Source of the DNA: Monoglobus pectinilyticus
GTDB taxonomy: Bacteria; Bacillota; Clostridia; Monoglobales; Monoglobaceae
Length of the DNA stretch: 64,000 nucleotides
Direction: 5' to 3'
Assembly (NCBI RefSeq): GCF_002874775.1
Contig: NZ_CP020991.1
Coordinates: forward strand, 540,918 to 604,917
Shown: positions 52,999-61,397 of the stretch, in pieces
How the letters are laid out: every line of letters begins with the position of its first letter
How positions within the stretch are numbered: position 1 is the first letter of the stretch
Made by a program: the position numbers and the translations under genes
Notes under the pieces: generated by a model
The model's input: the letters and a program-made list of their open reading frames with translations, nothing else
The model's database searches: none
What the model was told of the DNA's origin: nothing

Positions 52999-55113
52999 AT
53001 GAAAAAACAAATTTCATTATTGGTTGCTTCTGCTATGCTGCTCTCATCTTCTGCGGCTATGGCGGCGCAAAGCGATGAAGCAATAAAATCTATGCAGAAT
53101 GCAGGAATAGTTATAGGGGATGAAAACGGAGATTTACAATTGGACAGCCCGGTTACCCGTGCTGAGTTTTCTAAATTAATCTATGAAGTTCTTGAATCAG
53201 AAAATTCATCAATACTAAACTTTGATGATACCTCTTTAGAATTTTCAGATATTAATTCAGATTTTTGGGCTTATAACTATATAATGCCGCTAAAGAACGC
53301 AAATATTATTAACGGCTATGAAAATCAAGCCTTTATGCCAAATGAAAACATTTTATTTAAAGAAGCCGCAAAGATTGCGGCTGTCTCCGCAGGAATTATT
53401 TCAACCAATAAAAATTATCCTTTAGATTATATCGCAGCCGCAATAGATAACGGACTTATGGACGGGGTTCAAGCGCTTAGCGAACAAGCTATATCACGCA
53501 GTGACGCAATCAATATTGCATATAATATAAAAAACTTTTTAAATCTAAAAACTGAAATCAGCAATGCAGAAAAAGCTAAACAGGATGAGACTAATAATAA
53601 CAATTATAATTACACTCCACAACAAAGTGTAACCGGCAGTACATCCGGCGGAAGCGGAAACGGAAGCGGAGGCGGAGGTTCAGCGATAAACTCATCTAAC
53701 AGCACTTCTTCTGTTCCGTGGTATCCGAGCTTTGACACAGAGGAATATACAAAAGAAGACGAAAATATTTTTAAAAATCCTCTTACATCACCGTTTTCCA
53801 CTTTCTCAATTGATGTTGATACTGCGTCTTACAGCAACATGAGAAGGTTTATTCTAAATGGACACATGCCGAAGTACGGCTCTATAAGAACTGAGGAGCT
53901 CATAAATTACTTTGATTACGACTATCCTCTCCCGGAAGATGGAACACCTTTCTCAGTATCCTCTGAAACTGCTGTGTGCCCATGGAATTCTGATAATAAA
54001 CTGACTATGATTTCTATTAAGGGAGACGAAATTCCAATCGAAGAACGCAAACCCAGCAATTTAGTATTTTTGATTGACGTTTCAGGTTCAATGTTTTCAG
54101 AAAACAAACTTCCGCTCGTAAAAAAATCTTTGAATTTGCTCCTGAGCAGACTTGATGAACGAGACACAATATCGCTTGTCACATACGCAAACGGCACCAA
54201 TATAGTTTTAGACAGCGTTAACGCATCAGATAAAGAAACTATTAAAAATGCTGTATTTTCATTGCAGGCATGCGGCGGAACAAACGGATATGACGGTATA
54301 AACAAAGCCTATGAATTGGCAGAGAAAAATTTAAAAGACGGTAACAACCGAATTATATTATGTACCGACGGTGATTTCAATATTGGACCTTCTTCAACTA
54401 CAGAACTTGAGCAACTGGTGACCGAAAAACGCAGCAAAGGAATATTTGTCAGCGTGCTTGGTTTTGGAACTGGGAATTACAAAGACAACAGAATGGAAAT
54501 TTTGGCTGACAAAGGCGATGGAAACTACGCATATATAGACAACATCAAAGAGGCCAAAAAAGTATTAGCTGATGAAATGATAAAAACTTTGTATCCAATA
54601 GCCAAAGACGTTAAGCTTCAAGTTGAATTTAATCCATCTAAAGTTAAAGAATACAGACTTGTAGGATACGAAAATAGAATACTGAACAATGAAGATTTTG
54701 AAAACGACGAAAAGGACGCCGGTGAACTTGGCGCCGGGGCTGTTGTAACCGCTTTTTATGAAATTGTTCCGGCAGACGGGACTGAAACGCAGGACTTTAG
54801 ATACCGGGATACAAATGCAAAACCGTCTGACGAGCTTATGTATCTTAAAATCAGGTATAAGGACCCTGACGGCACTGAAAGCAAACTTATAGAAGAGCCT
54901 ATCGGTTCAAATATAAATTCCAATCCGTCTGAGAATTTCAAGTTCGCTTCCGCAGCAGCCCAGCTTGGAATGATTTTAAATGATTCAGAATATAAAGGAT
55001 CGGCTACTCTTGAAAATGTAATTAAACAAGCGCAATCAGGGGTTGGTGAAGATGAATTTGGATTTAAGCATGAGTTTATTCAGCTTGTTGACCTTATAAA
55101 ATATATAAATTAA
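52999..55113 (+). CDS. surface VWA-domain protein with SLH-like N-terminus
   Basis: A 704-residue exported protein. ATG at 52999 starts a signal peptide (MKKQISLLVASAMLLSSSAA...MAAQ) after GGGAGG. Residues about 25-170 carry S-layer-homology-like units (SPVTRAEFSKLIYEVLE, FSDINSDFWAYNYIMPLKNANI). A Gly/Ser linker (GGSGNGSGGGGS) leads to a YfbK-type domain (TFSIDVDTASYSNMRRFI) and a von Willebrand factor A domain with MIDAS DVSGSMF at about residue 360, plus the C-terminal YfbK-like extension. It probably anchors to the cell wall and binds ligands in a metal-dependent way. The ligand is unknown. Confidence 0.85.
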   Translation: MKKQISLLVASAMLLSSSAAMAAQSDEAIKSMQNAGIVIGDENGDLQLDSPVTRAEFSKLIYEVLESENSSILNFDDTSLEFSDINSDFWAYNYIMPLKNANIINGYENQAFMPNENILFKEAAKIAAVSAGIISTNKNYPLDYIAAAIDNGLMDGVQALSEQAISRSDAINIAYNIKNFLNLKTEISNAEKAKQDETNNNNYNYTPQQSVTGSTSGGSGNGSGGGGSAINSSNSTSSVPWYPSFDTEEYTKEDENIFKNPLTSPFSTFSIDVDTASYSNMRRFILNGHMPKYGSIRTEELINYFDYDYPLPEDGTPFSVSSETAVCPWNSDNKLTMISIKGDEIPIEERKPSNLVFLIDVSGSMFSENKLPLVKKSLNLLLSRLDERDTISLVTYANGTNIVLDSVNASDKETIKNAVFSLQACGGTNGYDGINKAYELAEKNLKDGNNRIILCTDGDFNIGPSSTTELEQLVTEKRSKGIFVSVLGFGTGNYKDNRMEILADKGDGNYAYIDNIKEAKKVLADEMIKTLYPIAKDVKLQVEFNPSKVKEYRLVGYENRILNNEDFENDEKDAGELGAGAVVTAFYEIVPADGTETQDFRYRDTNAKPSDELMYLKIRYKDPDGTESKLIEEPIGSNINSNPSENFKFASAAAQLGMILNDSEYKGSATLENVIKQAQSGVGEDEFGFKHEFIQLVDLIKYIN

Positions 55114-55215
55114 GATATTGTTTATGCTATACTTTACTACGGTATTTAAAACCCGCCTTCTAATGGGGCGGTGAATTAAGAAAACATTTTAGCAAGGAAC
55201 GGTGTAGCCAAACGG
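55114..55215. other. left border region of the right-hand transposon
   Basis: Base composition changes here from AT-rich host DNA to G+C-richer element DNA. The stretch contains CCCGCC-TTCTAAT-GGGGCGG (55151-55171) and a hairpin 55194-55228 that overlaps the recombinase stop. The exact element end (serine recombinases of this class use a GA core) cannot be fixed without an empty-site comparison. Confidence 0.5.
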
Positions 55216-56985
55216 CTATGCCGTTCTTTGCTGTTTTTCCGTTGTATTTTGGGCTTTTTCTTTCGCCCGTTCAAAATCAAATGCACCGATGAAGTTGTAT
55301 ACAATCGTGATTTCCCTTGTCTTGGATTTTTTGTCGGTATGGGAAACTTCGATACGGTCTATAAACTCCCGTAGCATAGCAGCGTCAAGCTGCTGCATAT
55401 CGGTGTACTTCTTTACCGCGCTGATAAACGCTTTAACGTTGGTCTTTTGTTTTTCCTGCTGCTTGATTTCTTCCCGTAGCACTTCTGCCATAGCTTTTAG
55501 ATTGCTCTGCTCCAATTCGTAATCATGGGACATTTTGATAAACCGTTCGTCAGACAATTTCCCGGTTACATTGTCCTCATATAAATGCTTAAACAGATTA
55601 TCCAACTCGGCAATACGGGTTTCAGCTTTGGAAAGTGTTTCGCGCTTGCGGGAAAACTCTGCGTCGCGCTCTCGCAAACGGCTGTCTGCTGCTTCCTGCA
55701 CAAACTCGGCTTCATGCTCTGTTACATAGTCGATTGCTTCCCGTAGGTTTTTCAAAACGATTTCATACAGAACAACATTTTTGATTGAATGGGTCGTACA
55801 CAAGTCTTTGCCTTTCCGATAGGTTGAACAGATAAAATACTTCTGTTCTTCGGTGAAGTTCGTTGCTCGGCATTGATACATTTTACCGCCGCACTCTGCA
55901 CAATAAAGCAGCCCGGAGAAAATACCCATATCGCCCATTTTGGTGGGGCGGCGGCGGGATTTGCGTATGTTCTGCACAATGAGAAATACACTTTCCTCTA
56001 CAATCGGCGGCTGCGTGTTCTCAAAGATCACCCATTCGGACGGGTCGTTCCACAACTTCTTTTTGCTCTTGTAGGATTGCTTTCGGGTCTTGAAGTTTAC
56101 GGTATGCCCTAAATACTCTATCTTTTCAAGCATACGGGAAACCGTTTCATTCGTCCACTTGTACGGGTTTGCCCCCGGCTTCGGCTTGTTGCCGACTTTC
56201 ATACCCTTTGACAACCAATAGAAAGTAGGATTGAGGATTTCGCTTTTCTCTAACCATTTTGCAATTTGTGTCGGTCCCATGCCGGAAACGCACAATGCGA
56301 AAATCTGCTGCACAACGGCTGCGGCTTCCTCGTCAATAATCCACTTCTTTTTGTTGTCGGGGTCTTTCATATAGCCATAAGGCGGGATTGTAGTAAGGTG
56401 TTCGCCGGATTTTCCCTTTGATTGCCAAGTAGCGCGTATCTTCTTTGAAGTATCGCGGGCATACATTTCGTTGAACACGTTGCGGATTGCGGTAAACTCG
56501 TTTTCGCCCCGCGTACTGTCAACTCCGTCATTAACCGCGACAAAATGCACGCCAAAATCGGGGAACAGCATATCGGTGTAGAAACCGACTTGCAGATAAT
56601 CACGCCCGAAACGGGACATATCTTTGACGATAACGCGCTTGATTTTTCCAGCTTTTATATCGGCAAGCATACGTTGAAATCCGGGGCGGTTGAAGTTTGT
56701 ACCGGAATACCCGTCGTCCTCGTCATAATGTCGATAAGCGGTAATTCCATGCTCCCGGCAGTACCGTTCCAATATCTTCTTTTGGTTGGCAATACTGTTG
56801 CTCTCACCCTCTAATTTGTCCTCTTGTGAAAGGCGTTCATATAAAGCCGTTATGCCCTCGTCCTGCGCTTCCTGCTGCTGATCGCGCACATAGAATTGCA
56901 AAACATTATTTGAAATGGCTTCGCGGACTTCTTCGCTTAACACTTTGGGGACAGCAATCTGCTGAAAAGAAAAGGTCTTTGTCAT
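55216..56985 (-). CDS. large serine recombinase (TnpX-like)
   Basis: A 589-residue site-specific recombinase; ATG at 56985 follows GGTGGTGAG, with GTG six bases upstream as alternative. The N-terminal resolvase domain has the catalytic Ser in ALYERLSQEDK (about residue 52), preceded by about 45 extra residues, and the VIVKDMSRFGRDYL Arg motif. A recombinase domain (PPYGYMKDP) and a zinc-ribbon (LLYCAECGGKMYQC...C) follow, then a coiled-coil tail. It excises and integrates the element through a circular intermediate. Its start overlaps the resolvase-like gene by four bases. Confidence 0.93.
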   Translation of the reverse strand: MTKTFSFQQIAVPKVLSEEVREAISNNVLQFYVRDQQQEAQDEGITALYERLSQEDKLEGESNSIANQKKILERYCREHGITAYRHYDEDDGYSGTNFNRPGFQRMLADIKAGKIKRVIVKDMSRFGRDYLQVGFYTDMLFPDFGVHFVAVNDGVDSTRGENEFTAIRNVFNEMYARDTSKKIRATWQSKGKSGEHLTTIPPYGYMKDPDNKKKWIIDEEAAAVVQQIFALCVSGMGPTQIAKWLEKSEILNPTFYWLSKGMKVGNKPKPGANPYKWTNETVSRMLEKIEYLGHTVNFKTRKQSYKSKKKLWNDPSEWVIFENTQPPIVEESVFLIVQNIRKSRRRPTKMGDMGIFSGLLYCAECGGKMYQCRATNFTEEQKYFICSTYRKGKDLCTTHSIKNVVLYEIVLKNLREAIDYVTEHEAEFVQEAADSRLRERDAEFSRKRETLSKAETRIAELDNLFKHLYEDNVTGKLSDERFIKMSHDYELEQSNLKAMAEVLREEIKQQEKQKTNVKAFISAVKKYTDMQQLDAAMLREFIDRIEVSHTDKKSKTREITIVYNFIGAFDFERAKEKAQNTTEKQQRTA

Positions 56986-57380
56986 TTGCACTCACCACCT
57001 TTCGCGGCAAGTGCAGCATATAGCTGTCTGTTCCAATCCAGCGTTGCATGGTCGCCGTTGATTGTTTCCAGAGAAATGCCCGTAGAAACGGCGTAATCTG
57101 CAAAAGCAAGCACATCTAAACTGTTACGGGAAATACGGTCAAGGCTCGTAGCAACGATTTTACTAATGCGCCCGTCGCTCATATCCTGCTGCATGAGGGA
57201 AAATGCGGGACGGTTAAAGTTCAAACCGTTATAACCGTTATCCACATACAGCGCAAAGGCGGCAATCCCGTTTTGGCTTGCGTGGTAAAGAAGTTTTTGC
57301 ATTTGATTGTCAAGGTACAAAGTATCTATTTGTTGCGCCGCACGAAAATAGTATGCGGTCAATTTATCCGACTGTTTCAT
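56982..57380 (-). CDS. catalytic-serine-lacking resolvase-domain protein
   Basis: A 132-residue protein consisting of a resolvase N-terminal domain only. The opening LTAYYFRAAQQID aligns with the usual YxRVSTxxQ, keeping Arg but with Ala in place of the catalytic Ser. DNGYNGLNFNRPAFSLMQQD and ATSLDRISRNSLDV retain the other active-site arginines. AGGAGG lies four bases upstream of the ATG. Four-base overlap with the large recombinase suggests coupled production; an accessory or directionality role is inferred. Confidence 0.75.
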   Translation of the reverse strand: MKQSDKLTAYYFRAAQQIDTLYLDNQMQKLLYHASQNGIAAFALYVDNGYNGLNFNRPAFSLMQQDMSDGRISKIVATSLDRISRNSLDVLAFADYAVSTGISLETINGDHATLDWNRQLYAALAAKGGECK

Positions 57381-57472
57381 GTTACCTCCTATTCCGACAG
57401 CCGGACAAACAGGTTATATGTATTATACCACAAAACCCGTCGTCCGTCTGCAATAGGATTACATTTTCGGCA

Positions 57473-57643
57473 TTATACCGGGCTTTTTCCCCGGTTTAAG
57501 TCATTATGGATTAAGCGGCGTACCTTTGTCGCGGCGTCCTCTTTTACACCGTCCTTAACAACGGCTTTGACAATATAGGTAATATCCCCGATTTTGTATT
57601 CGCGCACAACCGGTGATTTTGTTGTTTGCTTTGTTTGTTCCAT
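57473..57643 (-). CDS. tnpW: TnpW-family transposon protein
   Basis: A 56-residue protein (MEQTKQTTKSPVVREYKIGD, then ITYIVKAVVKDGVKEDAATK and VRRLIHNDL), the typical TnpW sequence found near TnpX-type recombinases. AAAGGGGGA precedes the ATG. Function unknown. Confidence 0.85.
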   Translation of the reverse strand: MEQTKQTTKSPVVREYKIGDITYIVKAVVKDGVKEDAATKVRRLIHNDLNRGKSPV

Positions 57644-58120
57644 AATGTAAAATCCCCCTTTCGTGGGATAACAAAAAGATTAAAAATGAAAGGCAGAAAC
57701 GAACGGCTGTCAGCGGCAGCACCGCGGGAGTTTCACCCCTGCTCATTTAAGGCAGCTTTACCCAATGCCTGCGACGCTCTTAACGCTCGGACTATGGCTA
57801 TAAAGGCGTTTTGTCCCGCCTATATGTCGTTGCCCACAAGCTGCTAAACCTGTTTTGCAGCGCGGTATTTCTCGCTCGACTTTCCCTGTGTGAAAAGCTG
57901 TCCTGGCGTACCCGCTGTTCGGCTCGATATAAGCGGTATGTATTCGTTTGCCTGTTATACTGCACCGCCGTTATCTTGCGGGCTTTCTTTATCAAGGAAC
58001 AATAAGGCTTTGTCGGCCTGCAAAAGCACATCAACAGCGGATATGCTTTTACGGAACGACAAACAGCCCATAACGGGAAGCGTGGAAAGGGGTACACGCT
58101 CCCCGCATGGGCTTAAAGAG
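57644..58120. other. G+C-rich non-coding region of the transposon
   Basis: About 475 bases without a supported gene: the longest frames here lack ribosome-binding sites and have low-complexity-free but implausible sequence rich in Arg, Cys and Tyr. The minus strand contains GGGGAGCGTGTACCCC and GGGGTGAAACTCCCGCGG, possible hairpins. A structured RNA or cis site of the element is possible. Confidence 0.4.
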
Positions 58121-58363
58121 TTAGCCTACATGAAACGCAAGAGTGCGGGTAATAAGGCGCACTTGCAGCCTGTTACGCATTTCTTCGTCCACATAGGAGT
58201 AAGTATTGCCCGCGTCGTCTTTCAGCGTTCGGGTACAAAGTTTCGCTATGTAACCCCCGTAATGCTTCAAGATCGCGCACATGGCGTTTGTGTCGCCGTT
58301 TGCCGCTGCGGAAATGACAGGGAACGGCAACAGATTTTCAGATTTCCTAACGGTGTTCATCAT
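58121..58363 (-). CDS. HTH_16-like transposon regulator
   Basis: An 80-residue protein starting MMNTVRKSENLLPFPVISAA, with the ANGDTNAMCAILKHYGGYIAKLC helix-turn-helix typical of the small regulator next to the sigma factor in Tn916- and Tn1549-like elements. It overlaps the sigma-factor stop by 17 bases, and GGAGGG in that gene serves as its ribosome-binding site. The pair probably controls transfer genes. Confidence 0.8.
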   Translation of the reverse strand: MMNTVRKSENLLPFPVISAAANGDTNAMCAILKHYGGYIAKLCTRTLKDDAGNTYSYVDEEMRNRLQVRLITRTLAFHVG

Positions 58364-58784
58364 CTGCTTTTCCCTCCAAATACTGTTTGATCTTCGCAAG
58401 CGCGGATTTCCTATGCCGGAAAACCGTCGTGCGTACAACATTCAGCAGTTCGCCAATTTCCGCGTCGCTCATATCCAAGAAGTAGGACAAGAGAACAATA
58501 TCGCGTTTCCTTTCGGGCAGAGCGTTAAGGGCTTCGGCAAGCAGTTCATTTTTGACGAGTACATCAAAGCCGGACACTTGAAAACGGTAATAATCGCTTT
58601 CGTATTCGTCCGTCGTGAAAAGCTGTGCGAGTTCGCTTTCGCTCAAATCCGAAAAAGTTACTTCGCGGGCTGCGCGTTTCGCAAGGGTGCGGCGGTAGCT
58701 TTTCGCTTCGCCTACCAACGTTTTCTTTGCCAATGCGTCATACTGATGTTGTATTCTTTCTTTGTCGGAAGAAGATAGCTCCAT
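58347..58784 (-). CDS. sigma-70-family factor of the transposon
   Basis: A 145-residue protein; ATG at 58784 (MELSSSDKERIQHQYD) lies six bases after GGAGGTG. The C-terminal part holds sigma region 4 (ALNALPERKRDIVLLSYFLDMSDAEIGELLNVVRTTVFRHRKSALAKI). Region 2 is not obvious, so it resembles the short sigma-like proteins of Tn916-type elements that act with an HTH partner. It is coupled to the downstream HTH_16-like gene by overlap. Confidence 0.85.
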   Translation of the reverse strand: MELSSSDKERIQHQYDALAKKTLVGEAKSYRRTLAKRAAREVTFSDLSESELAQLFTTDEYESDYYRFQVSGFDVLVKNELLAEALNALPERKRDIVLLSYFLDMSDAEIGELLNVVRTTVFRHRKSALAKIKQYLEGKADDEHR

Positions 58785-58967
58785 AGAGTTCACCTCCTTC
58801 CCGCGTGGAGTAGAGGACGGGAGTTAAAGGCTTGTCCTCTCTGCCCCTTTCGCTCTGTACCCGTTCGGGAGATGGCTCTTTGTTGCTCCTTTCAAAAATA
58901 TATTGAAATAAACAAAATGCGCCCGCCCGCAAGACGCGGACGAGCGCAAAGGAATTGTGAGCAATAT

Positions 58968-59075
58968 TTAGATGTACTGACAGTTCGTATTCATAGCCGG
59001 AATATCCCGCTGGCGGGTAATGGCTTTTTTTGACCGCAAAGCATTAGGCGGGTTACAGTAAATAAAAATAGACAC
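58968..59075 (-). CDS. 35-residue conserved-looking small protein
   Basis: A 35-codon frame (MSIFIYCNPPNALRSKKAIT onward) from GTG at 59075, with GGGAGG seven bases upstream. It uses element-like codons and lies between the sigma factor and the methylase terminator. I think similar short frames occur in related elements but cannot confirm. It could also be part of an untranslated leader. Confidence 0.4.
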   Translation of the reverse strand: MSIFIYCNPPNALRSKKAITRQRDIPAMNTNCQYI

Positions 59076-59188
59076 GACGATACCTCCCAGATACCGCCGT
59101 ATCCTTAAAAAAGGGCGACTTTAATACACTACCCGCAATCCATTCTATAATAGGGAACAGCGGCTTTTGCTCAATATTAAATAAAAAA

Positions 59189-59229
59189 GCCGATAACACA
59201 TAGGTTTTTTGACCTAATGCGTTATCGGC
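59189..59229 (-). terminator. terminator of rRNA-methylase gene
   Basis: GCCGATAACACATAGG pairs with CCTAATGCGTTATCGGC (one-base bulge). On the minus strand TTTTTTATT follows. It is 25 bases after the gene's stop. Confidence 0.85.
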
Positions 59230-59253
59230 TCTGCGTCTATGCGTCTGGCACTT

Positions 59254-60240
59254 TTAATCATTTTTTTTGAATTTATTATATGTGTTAGCTAACTGTCCAC
59301 AAGCCGCGTTAATCTCTCTGCCATGAGAAACTCTCATAGTAACTTCAAGTCCTGCTTGCTCTAATTGATGTTTGAATGCAACTATTTCCCGTTTCTGTGG
59401 TGCTTTAATTCTTGAATTGCTTGTTGGGTTGTATTGTAACACGTTAATCATAACTTTTTTGCCCCGAAACCATTTTGCAAGTTGTCTTACATCTGAGGGC
59501 CGGTCATTTATACCCGGTAAAAGCAAATACGCAAAGACAATTTTGCGATTATGCCTTTCAGAATAGGATAAGGCTTGCTTAACAACATCTTCAATAGCAT
59601 ATATGCGCATGTGAGGAATAATACGATTTCTTGCAGATTGTGTTGCTGCGTGTAAAGATATTGTCAACTGAATTTTAAGATGTTCCTCGCGCAATTTTTT
59701 TAATTGATCGACCGGACCAACTGTTGATATGGTAATGCCGTCGGTTGGAAAGTTGAGCCCATATCTATCTCGGAGAATATGGATTGCTTTTATCAAGTTG
59801 TCATAATTGAATAAAGGCTCTCCCATACCCATAAAAACGATACGGTTTACTTTTCGACGCAACAATATAATCTGTTGTACGATTTCTGACGATGTTAGAT
59901 TACGAACAAAGCCATTTCGCCCGGACTCACAAAAAATACAACCAACAGGACAACCGACTTGTGTGCTCACGCAAACAGTTCCACCATCTCGCCGCTTGAT
60001 AAAAACCGTTTCAATGTATTTGTTGTCTTTCAGTTCGTAAACATACTTTTCAGTATCACTGCTTTTGTAAATATTTTTTACCAACATTGATAGATTTTTT
60101 TTGCGTGGTAATTGCTTATATAATTCTTTATATAAGGCTTTTGCTTCATTCTCGCCAATAACTTCCGACATTTCTTTGTAAGTAAATCCGTATGGATCAT
60201 TCCGTACTTCCGCAGGCGTATATTTAGGTAAACGTTTCAT
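59254..60240 (-). CDS. RlmN/Cfr-family radical-SAM 23S rRNA methyltransferase
   Basis: A 328-residue radical-SAM enzyme. CVSTQVGCPVGCIFC gives the iron-sulfur ligands Cys97, Cys101 and Cys104 plus Cys90, equivalent to the catalytic RlmN Cys118; RVSHGREINAACGQL gives the methyl-carrying Cys314. FMGMGEPL and ISLHAATQ SAM-binding motifs are present. These are shared by RlmN (A2503 C2 methylation) and Cfr (C8, multidrug resistance); which position it methylates is not clear. Location on a transposon, behind an antibiotic-type attenuator and paired with a Cys-rich KTR protein, argues for a resistance or ribosome-protection role rather than housekeeping. AAAGGATATAAAA precedes the ATG. Confidence 0.85.
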   Translation of the reverse strand: MKRLPKYTPAEVRNDPYGFTYKEMSEVIGENEAKALYKELYKQLPRKKNLSMLVKNIYKSSDTEKYVYELKDNKYIETVFIKRRDGGTVCVSTQVGCPVGCIFCESGRNGFVRNLTSSEIVQQIILLRRKVNRIVFMGMGEPLFNYDNLIKAIHILRDRYGLNFPTDGITISTVGPVDQLKKLREEHLKIQLTISLHAATQSARNRIIPHMRIYAIEDVVKQALSYSERHNRKIVFAYLLLPGINDRPSDVRQLAKWFRGKKVMINVLQYNPTSNSRIKAPQKREIVAFKHQLEQAGLEVTMRVSHGREINAACGQLANTYNKFKKND

Positions 60241-60256
60241 TTTTATATCCTTTCTT

Positions 60257-60442
60257 CTAAATAATAAAAGTTTGTTTTTCTGTATTTTTGATTACAATCT
60301 CTAATTTTTCTACATCAATGATATGCGTCAATTTGCATTTAGGGCAGAAAAGAGGAAAATCTTTTAATACAGTATTATGAAATACTTGAACTCTCGTCTT
60401 TCCGTTACAAATCGGACATTTTATCCAATATTTTTTAAGCAT
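60257..60442 (-). CDS. cysteine-rich KTR-domain protein
   Basis: A 61-residue protein with two CxxC pairs (WIKCPICNGKTRVQV and FPLFCPKCKLTHIIDV) and the KTR signature, typical of the Cys_rich_KTR family of Firmicute conjugative transposons. It is the first gene after the attenuator and lies 16 bases before the RlmN/Cfr-like gene, so the two share a transcript. It probably binds zinc; its function is unknown. Confidence 0.85.
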   Translation of the reverse strand: MLKKYWIKCPICNGKTRVQVFHNTVLKDFPLFCPKCKLTHIIDVEKLEIVIKNTEKQTFII

Positions 60443-60466
60443 TATATTTCACTCGTCCTTTTTACA

Positions 60467-60711
60467 CAAAAAAATGCAGGTCAATGCTCATGTTGAGGAT
60501 TGACCTGCATTTATAATGCACAGAGCAGTACAACAAAACTAAGGCATAGCTTGCACTATGTCTATACTATATCTATACGTCGTTAGTTTTTTGTATAGCA
60601 TCCGCAAAATAAGCATGACAAAAAAGCCCATGTTGAAAATGGGAAAATCCTTTTTTCAATGCTTATCTAATACGCATGCTATGCAACATAAACGCCGCCT
60701 CCTTTTACATA
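60467..60711 (-). promoter_or_regulatory. transcription attenuator with leader peptide
   Basis: The leader contains a translated micro-ORF (60663-60689) followed by two intrinsic terminators. The first (CCCAT/ATGGG, 60627-60643, then TTTTTT) extends into a longer stem AAGCAT...ATGCTT. The second (ATGCAGGTCAAT/ATTGACCTGCAT, 60474-60510) runs into TTTTTTTG just before the KTR gene. Between them ACTAA- and TTAG-containing arms (60531-60542 and 60583-60593) can pair. The layout matches ribosome-stalling attenuation of macrolide- and tetracycline-resistance genes. Confidence 0.75.
60663..60689 (-). CDS. attenuator leader peptide MLHSMRIR
   Basis: ATG, seven codons and TAA, with a strong AGGAGG (60698-60703) eight bases upstream. 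The product MLHSMRIR resembles the mef(A) leader MTASMRLR, on which ribosomes stall in the presence of macrolides. Stalling here would prevent formation of the first terminator. The similarity is from memory of the family, and induction is inferred. Confidence 0.65.
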   Translation of the reverse strand: MLHSMRIR

Positions 60712-60717
60712 CATTTT

Positions 60718-60746
60718 ATTTTATCAGAAAATCAGTCTACTGTCAA
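60718..60746 (-). promoter_or_regulatory. promoter of the attenuated operon
   Basis: Minus-strand TTGACA (60741-60746), 17 bases, TAAAAT (60718-60723), placing the start about 20 bases before the leader peptide. Confidence 0.85.
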
Positions 60747-60839
60747 TACACAACAGGAAGTATTTAACCTAATGATATGAATTGTGTGGACATATCCAAA
60801 AAGAAAGGTGAACTGTAAAATGTAATAGGGTGAATGAAA

Positions 60840-61196
60840 ATGGCAAAAAGACCCGTACCATTGTACGACTTTAAGGCTTTCGGGGCAGCTATAAAAGCCG
60901 CGAGAAATGAGCGCGGCGAGAGCCGGAAAAAGGTAAGCGACGAGTTATATATTTCCCCGCGCTACCTTACAAATATTGAGAACAAGGGGCAGCAACCGAG
61001 TTTACAGGTGTTCTATGACCTTGTAACACGGTATCATATTTCCGTCGATCAATTTTTCTTTCCGAACAAAAACGTGGAGAAATCTACCAATCGGCGGCAG
61101 CTTGACGCGCTGCTGGACGGTATGAGCGATAAGGGCATACGGATTGTAACCGCAACGGCAAGGGAAATTACGGAAGTCGAAAAGACAGAGGGCTAA
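60840..61196 (+). CDS. XRE-family regulator of the transposon
   Basis: A 118-residue protein starting MAKRPVPLYDFKAFGAAIKA. ATG at 60840 is preferred to the one six bases earlier, which is too close to GGGTGA. The helix-turn-helix spans about residues 10-70 (RNERGESRKKVSDELYISPRYLTNIENKGQQPS, YHISVDQFFF). The C-terminus is a short helical segment. It precedes the mobilization genes and is divergent from the attenuated operon, so it may regulate either. Confidence 0.85.
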   Translation: MAKRPVPLYDFKAFGAAIKAARNERGESRKKVSDELYISPRYLTNIENKGQQPSLQVFYDLVTRYHISVDQFFFPNKNVEKSTNRRQLDALLDGMSDKGIRIVTATAREITEVEKTEG

Positions 61197-61284
61197 CCTC
61201 TTTCATACGGGAAATGCAGGATTGCAGCGCATGGCGGCTGCAATCTTTTTTTGCGCCCAAAATTGAGGGGACGCGCAACAAATA

Positions 61285-61390
61285 CCGCCTTTCGGTAGGG
61301 GTATGGAGTAGATAGCAAGCACAGCAAACGAGTACCCGTTTGCGAAAAATGCTTGTTGGGATAATCCCAAACCCTTATACCGAAAGGCGG
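61285..61390 (+). other. candidate oriT region with nested inverted repeats
   Basis: CCGCCTTTCGGTA (61285-61297) is complementary to TACCGAAAGGCGG (61378-61390). Between them lie CAAACG/CGTTTG (61325-61342) and TTGGGATAATCCCAA (61356-61370). It lies immediately upstream of mobC, the usual oriT place. Confidence 0.5.
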
Positions 61391-61397
61391 CGCGGAA

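Noticed and set aside
57798-58097. Minus-strand frame of 99 codons in the transposon
   Set aside because: No ribosome-binding site, Arg/Cys/Tyr-rich chance composition of G+C-rich DNA, no recognisable motif.
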